Part shown: positions 31,601-36,434 of the stretch, piece by piece
Layout of the letters: every line of letters begins with the position of its first letter
How positions within the stretch are numbered: position 1 is the stretch's first letter
Assembly (NCBI GenBank): GCA_019239775.1
Contig: JAFAZN010000164.1
Coordinates: 1 to 36,434 of the forward strand
Length of the DNA: 36,434 nt
Direction: 5' to 3'
DNA from: Chloroflexota bacterium
GTDB taxonomy: Bacteria > Chloroflexota > UBA6077 > CF-72
Program-made: the position numbers and the translations under genes
Notes under the pieces: model-generated
Databases searched by the model: none
Seen by the model: the letters and a program-made list of their open reading frames with translations, nothing else
What the model was told of the DNA's origin: nothing

Positions 31601-33196
31601 TCAGTCGTACGCGGGCGACAGCTCCCGCCAGAAATCGCAGTGGTGCGTGGCAGAGAAATTGTTCTCGAGCGTCGGTCGCGGCGGCACCAGTGACAGAATG
31701 TCATCCGCCGCGACCTGGTACTCGGGCCACCTGGGCGCGCCCTGGGCACTTGGACGTCCGTCTCGCGCGAAGCGCGTCCAGTAATCCTTCATGGTGTCGG
31801 CCAGCTTCAGTTGGTCGGGCGTAAAGTTCGGTGCAGGCAAGAACGACAATTTGAACAAGTACGAGAGTTCGAACGCATGCGTTGCGCCGTACGGAAAGCT
31901 GACCGGCGGCAGGAAGCTAGGGGCGTTTTCATCGTTGAACTCGTAGGCGAACGTCGAGACCCAGTTGGAGAGCAGCTGGTTCGATCGACGCGCCGAGCAG
32001 CTGAACAGCGTGTCGCCGATGGCCGTCGCATAGGCAAGGTCTGCGCTTGGGAAGTTCGACAGCGGATATTCGTCCAGGACCTGTAGTGCCTTGGCAGGGC
32101 CAATCGTCGGAAACGCCGCGAGCGCGGCTGGATACTCCGCCGGCGTTAGCGGACCCCCGGCCAGGTCGAATTGTGTTGCGACGAAGAGACGAAACTCGTC
32201 GTGGTTGGAGCCCTGCAGCACCGGAGTCCGGTTGAACTGGCCCGACGCGAACGCTTGCATCGGCGACGCTGGTAGGACCTGTCCGTCCTGGGTGGTGATG
32301 TAGACGCTGGCTTCCTTGGACACCAGTGTTGCCGTGCTGACTCCACGTAGGCAGGCTGCCGATTGGTCCGGGCAACCTACCGCGGTGGCGAATGCGCTGC
32401 CTTGTGTCTCGGCCGCTGCAAGGGGCGGCAGCGTCAAGGCGTAGGCGCCACTTTCGATGATTGCGTGGTCGAACAGACCATGCGAGCCGGGCGCAGTCAA
32501 GTGGCTGGTTACGCTCTGGCCTCCGGCGGACTCTCCGAAGATCGTCACGTTTCGTGGATCGCCGCCGAAGAAGACGATGTTGCGGTGCACCCACTCGAGC
32601 GCCATCTGCTGATCCATCAGACCGTAGTTGGCAAATTTGTGGCCCTCGGAGTCCAGCGCAGACTGAGCCAGGAAGCCGAGTGCACCAAGCCGGTAGTTAA
32701 TCGTCACCACGACGACATCACCGTGCTGAATGAGGGCGGTCGGATCGTAGTCGTCGCCTTTGCCGGTGACCAGCGAGCCGCCATGGATCCACACCATGAC
32801 CGGATGCTGGCCGAAGAGCGCATGGCTGGGCGTGTAGACGTTCAGGAACAGGCAGTCTTCACTGGCCCCTGCCGCGGACGCGGGCGGCTCGGGCTGGGGG
32901 CAGTGCGCGCCGAAGTGCGTCGCATCCAGCGGGGTGAACCACGGAGCGTGCGGTTGCGGCGGCTGCCAGCGCCGGTTCCCGGTAGGCGCCGCGGCGTAAG
33001 GGATGCCCAGGAACTCGCGGATGCCGTCCATCGCCGTCCCGCGTACGGGCCCACTGAGCGTGAACGCCAGGTTCGAGCCCCCGAACTGGTCGCGTTGGTC
33101 GCCATCGTGGCGATCCGCGCCCGAAGCGGCAACCGACATAGGGCTCAGGAGGATCGAGACCAACACAGCGATCGCGATACTTGCACGGCCAATCAC
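31601..33196 (-). CDS. Secreted type B carboxylesterase
   Basis: 531 residues from GTG 33196 (GGGGGTG 7 nt upstream), which gives a clean signal peptide IGRASIAIAVLVSILLSPMS ending near VAASG. Type B carboxylesterase pattern: FLGIPYAAAPTGNRRWQPPQ, EDCLFLNVYTP, oxyanion HGGSLVTG, nucleophile Ser in FGESAGGQS, catalytic Glu in SNHDEFR and His in YGATHAFELSYLF. Cys pairs fit the first family disulfide. Secreted action on esters or lipids is expected. Its stop lies 7 nt from the convergent lactonase stop. Confidence 0.95.
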   Translation of the reverse strand: MIGRASIAIAVLVSILLSPMSVAASGADRHDGDQRDQFGGSNLAFTLSGPVRGTAMDGIREFLGIPYAAAPTGNRRWQPPQPHAPWFTPLDATHFGAHCPQPEPPASAAGASEDCLFLNVYTPSHALFGQHPVMVWIHGGSLVTGKGDDYDPTALIQHGDVVVVTINYRLGALGFLAQSALDSEGHKFANYGLMDQQMALEWVHRNIVFFGGDPRNVTIFGESAGGQSVTSHLTAPGSHGLFDHAIIESGAYALTLPPLAAAETQGSAFATAVGCPDQSAACLRGVSTATLVSKEASVYITTQDGQVLPASPMQAFASGQFNRTPVLQGSNHDEFRLFVATQFDLAGGPLTPAEYPAALAAFPTIGPAKALQVLDEYPLSNFPSADLAYATAIGDTLFSCSARRSNQLLSNWVSTFAYEFNDENAPSFLPPVSFPYGATHAFELSYLFKLSFLPAPNFTPDQLKLADTMKDYWTRFARDGRPSAQGAPRWPEYQVAADDILSLVPPRPTLENNFSATHHCDFWRELSPAYD

Positions 33197-33313
33197 ACGT
33201 ACACCCCCATGCAGTTGATGCTCCCCAGGCGACAACCGCCCGCGACTCCATCCTAACTCGCCCCAGGACCGCGTGGGCGCGCACCAGACCCACCCGGCTA
33301 GACTTCACACTCC

Positions 33314-33688
33314 ATGAGTCCCGAGGCCGCGGCGCAGGTGCCCGAGCTCGACGTCGCGATTGACATGGCCGTCTCCGGCCGGGACGCCGCCACGCTCGAC
33401 CGTCTGCTGGCCGATGACTTTGTCTATACCCACGCGAACGGGAAGCCCGAACCCAAACGCGAGTTCATTGCGACTGCCGTGGCGCGCGCCGATCCGCCAC
33501 GTCGTATCTTGCATGACCTCCAGGTGGAGCCGCACAACGATATCGCGGTCACCCGCGGCACCATCGAGTTCATCTACACCGATGCGCGGCCCAACCTCTA
33601 TCTGGGATTCGTGCGGGTGCACCGCCTGTTTGACAGCGGCTGGCTAGCGATCTCGCATCGCAGCTTCCACGTGGTCGACGGCAGCTGA
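33314..33688 (+). CDS. DUF4440/SnoaL-like (NTF2-fold) protein
   Basis: 124 residues from ATG 33314. N-terminal helix ELDVAIDMAVSGRDAATLDR with LLADDFVYTHANGKPEPKRE, the standard DUF4440 start, then beta strands ending FVRVHRLFDSGWLAISHRSF. The fold forms a small cone-shaped pocket and is used by isomerases, dehydratases and binding domains; the role here is unknown. No obvious SD. Confidence 0.88.
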   Translation: MSPEAAAQVPELDVAIDMAVSGRDAATLDRLLADDFVYTHANGKPEPKREFIATAVARADPPRRILHDLQVEPHNDIAVTRGTIEFIYTDARPNLYLGFVRVHRLFDSGWLAISHRSFHVVDGS

Positions 33689-33732
33689 GCGTCACGCCAG
33701 CAGTTGCCTATACGACGCAGGACGCAACCGAC

Positions 33733-33870
33733 ATGGTGGTGATGAGCACCCACGCGCTAACGGGTCCGGCGCGGGCAGTCCTCGGAAGCACCGCGGAGGC
33801 CGTGGTTCGTTCGGCCCCATGTCCGGTGCTGCTGGTGCGCCGCGCCGAATCGTCCACGACTTCCCTGTAG
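33733..33870 (+). pseudogene. Universal stress protein (UspA) C-terminal remnant
   Basis: 46 codons from ATG 33733 to TAG 33868-33870: MVVMSTHALTGPARAVLGST followed by AEAVVRSAPCPVLLVRR. This is the last quarter of a UspA domain, including the GS-TAEAVVR and APCPVLLVR segments that normally contact ATP; the usual G-x2-G-x9-G(S/T) loop has its first Gly replaced. The first 90-100 residues are missing; upstream in this frame is the shadow of the DUF4440 gene. It is convergent with the amidase gene, 19 bp away. Confidence 0.7.
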
Positions 33871-33889
33871 GTAGGCCCCAAGTCCCTGG

Positions 33890-35323
33890 TCAGCTCGCAG
33901 CCGAGCCGACCGGGGCGCGTGTTGATCGCGTCAGCGGTGGCGTTTGCAGGTGCCACTCCGTAGCCTGCTGGTACGCATGGCCAACGTTGAGTAGCGCGGC
34001 CTCGTCGAAGGCGCGACCGGCAATCTGCAGTGATAGCGGCAGCCCTTCGCCAGTAAAGCCCATGGGCACCACCAGCGCTGGATTGCCAACGGCATCCCAG
34101 TAGGACGTGAACACCAGCTTGAACAGCCGCTCGATATCCAGCAGGTCATCCTGCCCATAGCGGAATGCGCCTACCGCCGAGGTCGGCATGACGACGACGT
34201 CGACGGTATCGAGGAGCCCAACAAGCTGGCGCTGGGCCACCCGCCGCAGCCGCTGCGCCTGCACGTAGTCGGCGCCAGATACGAGCGCACCGCGCGCTAG
34301 CATGGCGCGAGTACCCTCGAAGTAGTCGCCCCAGCGAGCCTGTGCATCGCTCATGTGATACGCCAGGGACTCAGCCGCGCAGGTCGGCATGAGCGCCGCC
34401 TGGACCTCGTCATAAAGCGGCAGCACCACGTCCACCAGTCGCGCGCCGAGTTGCTTCAACACCTCCAGCGCCGCGTCGAAGCACCCTTCAACGAGCGGAT
34501 CACGCTCCTCGGGAAAGTGGTGCGCGCGTTCCACGCCGACGCGTAATCCAGCCAGCGATCCACTCAAACCGCTCAAATAGTCAGGCACCGGAACGTCGAT
34601 ACAGTCCGGATCGCTGGGGTCGTACCCGGCAAGTACCTGGAGCATGCCCGCGCAGTCCCAGGCGGATCGCGCCAGAGGACCGACATGGTCCAGACTGTAT
34701 CCCAGCGGCGTGCAGCCGGACTTCGGTACCCGACCAAACGTGGGCATGAGTCCACTCACGCCGCAGAAGGCGGCGGGAATGCGAATGCTGCCGCCGGTGT
34801 CGGTGCCGATGCCGGCGAGAAACAATCCGGCGGCGATGCCGCTGCCGGTGCCGGAGCTGGAGCCGCCAGGCCAGGTATCCAGGTCCCACGGATTGCGCGG
34901 GATCGGAAACGGTTTGGTCGGATCCGGTACGCCACAGGCAAATTCCATCGTGGAGGTCTTGCCGGTGATGACAGCGCCAGCGCGTCGCAGGCGCTTGACA
35001 ATCGGCGCATCTTTGCCTGCACCCCAGTCGGGATCGAGGATCAGGCTCTGCGCGGTCGTTGGGCCCTCGGACGCAGCCAGGATGTCTTTGACGCCGACGG
35101 GAATGCCGTGGAACGGACCTCGATCCAGACCGTCTCGCAGCTCGGCGTCCGCGCGCTCCGCGTTGGCGAGGGCCTGCCGGTCGAAGCGCGCCAGGTACGT
35201 GCCGAGTTGCGAGTCGAGCTCGTCGGCCCGGTCGAGCATGGCTTGTGTGAGGTCCACGCTCGTGAGCTCGCCAGCACGAAGCGCTGCCGCGGCGTCCTGG
35301 ACGGTAAGAGGAATCTCAGGCAT
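33890..35323 (-). CDS. Amidase signature family hydrolase (copy 1)
   Basis: 477 residues from ATG 35323. The Ser-cisSer-Lys triad is in place: Lys79 (GIPVGVKDIL), cis-Ser in PGGSSSGTGSG at about 155-156, and nucleophile Ser179 in GTDTGGSIRIPAAF. GatA-like text continues through GYSLDHVGPLARSAWDCAGM. The likely role is hydrolysis of a small amide or ureide in the cytoplasm; AtzE, GatA and aryl-acylamidases are the alternatives. It starts 6 nt after the AtzG-like gene and is a close paralogue of the amidase cut by the window edge. Confidence 0.94.
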   Translation of the reverse strand: MPEIPLTVQDAAAALRAGELTSVDLTQAMLDRADELDSQLGTYLARFDRQALANAERADAELRDGLDRGPFHGIPVGVKDILAASEGPTTAQSLILDPDWGAGKDAPIVKRLRRAGAVITGKTSTMEFACGVPDPTKPFPIPRNPWDLDTWPGGSSSGTGSGIAAGLFLAGIGTDTGGSIRIPAAFCGVSGLMPTFGRVPKSGCTPLGYSLDHVGPLARSAWDCAGMLQVLAGYDPSDPDCIDVPVPDYLSGLSGSLAGLRVGVERAHHFPEERDPLVEGCFDAALEVLKQLGARLVDVVLPLYDEVQAALMPTCAAESLAYHMSDAQARWGDYFEGTRAMLARGALVSGADYVQAQRLRRVAQRQLVGLLDTVDVVVMPTSAVGAFRYGQDDLLDIERLFKLVFTSYWDAVGNPALVVPMGFTGEGLPLSLQIAGRAFDEAALLNVGHAYQQATEWHLQTPPLTRSTRAPVGSAAS

Positions 35324-35329
35324 CGACTT

Positions 35330-35536
35330 TCAACCCCAATCAGCAAACGTCGGAGTCGGTGTGAACTGGAGGCAGGGCGCCTCGTAGCGCGTGGCGGCCA
35401 CCTTGTACAGCGATTCGATGCCTGGTTGCTGCTGCGAGTACGCGGATGTGAGCTTGTCGAGCTCGAGTTCGCTCACGGGCAAACCGGCGCGCGCGAGCAT
35501 CAACTGCACAATGGTCTTGTCTTCGGGGGTACTCAT
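35330..35536 (-). CDS. AtzG-like / GatC-like small amidase partner
   Basis: 68 residues from ATG 35536; AAAGGAG lies about 12 nt upstream. It opens with an acidic helix (STPEDKTIVQLMLARAGLPV), a second helix LELDKLTSAYSQQQPGIESL and a Pro-rich tail APCLQFTPTPTFADW. AtzG, the small partner that stabilises the amidase AtzE of cyanuric-acid breakdown, has the same size, order (helix, helix, Pro-rich tail) and genetic position beside an amidase. The sequence match is pattern-level only. It sits between the two amidase genes with gaps of 27 and 6 nt, so all three form one operon. Confidence 0.65.
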   Translation of the reverse strand: MSTPEDKTIVQLMLARAGLPVSELELDKLTSAYSQQQPGIESLYKVAATRYEAPCLQFTPTPTFADWG

Positions 35537-35563
35537 CCGAATGGGAGCTCCTTTTTTTGGACG

Positions 35564-36434
35564 TTAGACAGCGACGGTTTGGCGGACGAGTGGCGGCGTC
35601 CGCAGGTGCCAATCGGTGGTTCGCTGGAACGCGTCGCCGACGCGCAAGATCGTCGCCTCGTCGAACGGTCGTCCCGCGATCTGGAGCGACAGCGGCAGCT
35701 CATCCGCGGTAAAGCCCATGGGCACCACCAGCGCTGGATTGCCGACGGCATCCCAGTAGGAGGTGAACATGCGACCCATTAGCTTTGACATGCCGGCATC
35801 CTCCAGTTCGGCGTACGTGAGCGCACCGCACACCGCGGTCGGCATGACGATGGCATCCACACCATGGAACAACCGCTGCAAGTCGCCCTGCGCCGCACGT
35901 CGCACGCGTTGCGCCTGCACGTAATCGGCGCCGGATACCAGCGCTCCCATGGCGACCCACTGGCGCGTGCCGGCCGCGTAGTCGTTCCAGCGACTCCGCA
36001 TGTCCTGGCGGTGATAGGCGAGCGCTTCAGCAGCCATGGTGAGCATCATCGCGGTATTGGTTTCCGCGAAATACGGCAGCTGCACATCGACCACCATGGC
36101 GCCAAGTTCTTCCAGCACGGCGACCGCTGCGTCGAAACGCTCCCTGGCGGCGGGATCGCTGTCCTGAGGAAAATGGTGCGCGCGTTCAACGCCAATGCGT
36201 AATCCAGCTAATGAGCCGGTCAGCGCACTCACATAGTCAGGTACCGGAACGTCGATGCAGTCCGGGTCGCTAGGATCGTATCCAGCAAGTACCTGGAGCA
36301 TGGCCGCGCAGTCCCACGCGGAGTGCGCCAGCGGACCGACGTGGTCCAGACTGTATCCGAGCGGCGTGCAGCCCGACTTCGGCACCCGGCCAAACGTGGG
36401 CATGAGTCCGCTCACCCCGCAGAAGGCAGCCGGA
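35564..36434 (-). CDS. Amidase signature family hydrolase (copy 2, N-terminal part beyond window)
   Basis: The last 289 or so codons of an amidase; the frame is open through the right edge (PAAFCGVSGLMPTFGR). The Lys and both Ser residues lie outside the window. The matching part of copy 1 aligns without net gaps. Conserved blocks include VPKSGCTPLGYSLDHVGPLA, VGVERAHHFP-like IGVERAHHFPQ, GALVSGADYVQAQR and MFTSYWDAVGNPALVVPMGF, while the central helices differ clearly. The two paralogues therefore may act on different amides or form a hetero-complex with the small protein. Confidence 0.92.
   Translation of the reverse strand, partial: PAAFCGVSGLMPTFGRVPKSGCTPLGYSLDHVGPLAHSAWDCAAMLQVLAGYDPSDPDCIDVPVPDYVSALTGSLAGLRIGVERAHHFPQDSDPAARERFDAAVAVLEELGAMVVDVQLPYFAETNTAMMLTMAAEALAYHRQDMRSRWNDYAAGTRQWVAMGALVSGADYVQAQRVRRAAQGDLQRLFHGVDAIVMPTAVCGALTYAELEDAGMSKLMGRMFTSYWDAVGNPALVVPMGFTADELPLSLQIAGRPFDEATILRVGDAFQRTTDWHLRTPPLVRQTVAV

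Larger units (their letters stand above)
33941..36434. repeat. Tandem duplication of the amidase gene (offset 1656 bp)
   Basis: 33941-34778 and 35597-36434 align in the same orientation at a constant offset of 1656 bp, checked at both ends, so no net indel occurred over 838 bp. Identity is highest at the two ends (around CGTCGAT.CAGTCCGG and GCAGGTGCC) and lower in the middle. Confidence 0.88.

Overview
The window is GC-rich chromosomal DNA from a free-living heterotrophic bacterium. Three substrate-binding lipoproteins carry Ala/Pro/Thr-rich linkers after the lipobox, and there is a LysM-3D protein, a DUF3500 protein, a class III CoA-transferase, an LLM flavin oxidoreductase and many amide- or ester-cleaving enzymes. 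Together these look most like soil or water Chloroflexota. That is an inference from gene style only. No rRNA, tRNA, CRISPR array, integrase or transposase was seen. Both edges cut genes: a response regulator on the left and an amidase on the right.

Layout. (a) 1-6.3 kb: LuxR-type response regulator, a chemoreceptor, a LysM/3D cell-wall protein, pirin and DoxX, with a divergent TetR gene. The tetR-doxX gap holds two matching palindromes that look like TetR operators. (b) 6.3-11 kb: a patchy stretch with a DUF3500 protein, a methyltransferase-alpha/beta-hydrolase fusion and a Stf0-type sulfotransferase, mixed with three decayed genes (VOC, DUF4037, GNAT). (c) 11-17.7 kb: phosphotriesterase-like lactonase/hydrolase coupled to an ornithine-cyclodeaminase-family enzyme, a zinc alcohol dehydrogenase, and a divergent peptide/opine-type ABC transporter (binding protein and two permeases, no ATPase). 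(d) 17.7-25.3 kb: rhodanese remnant, nitroreductase, SdpR/SdpI-like pair, CoA-transferase with an orphan binding lipoprotein, LLM oxidoreductase and a MocR regulator. (e) 25.5-30 kb: a tight five-gene operon divergent from mocR: a dihydroxyphthalate-decarboxylase-like/NitT-type binding fold, a nitrilase-family hydrolase and a complete polar-amino-acid-type ABC importer. (f) 30-36.4 kb: PNPOx-like protein, lactonase-family beta-propeller, type B carboxylesterase, SnoaL-like protein, a UspA remnant, and a tandem amidase pair with an AtzG-like small protein between them.

Taken together, the region looks like an accessory catabolic neighbourhood for importing and hydrolysing amides, nitriles, lactones and esters. 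The best candidate for an undescribed system is the mocR/DhpD-like/nitrilase/ABC operon. A second theme is genome micro-evolution. At least five gene fragments sit in the spacers, and short repeats have been inserted or expanded inside reading frames without breaking them: a 61-bp palindromic element in the lactonase gene, a 33-bp triplet repeat in the sulfotransferase gene, a 54-bp repeat in a lipoprotein linker, and degenerate ~30-bp repeats in front of mocR.
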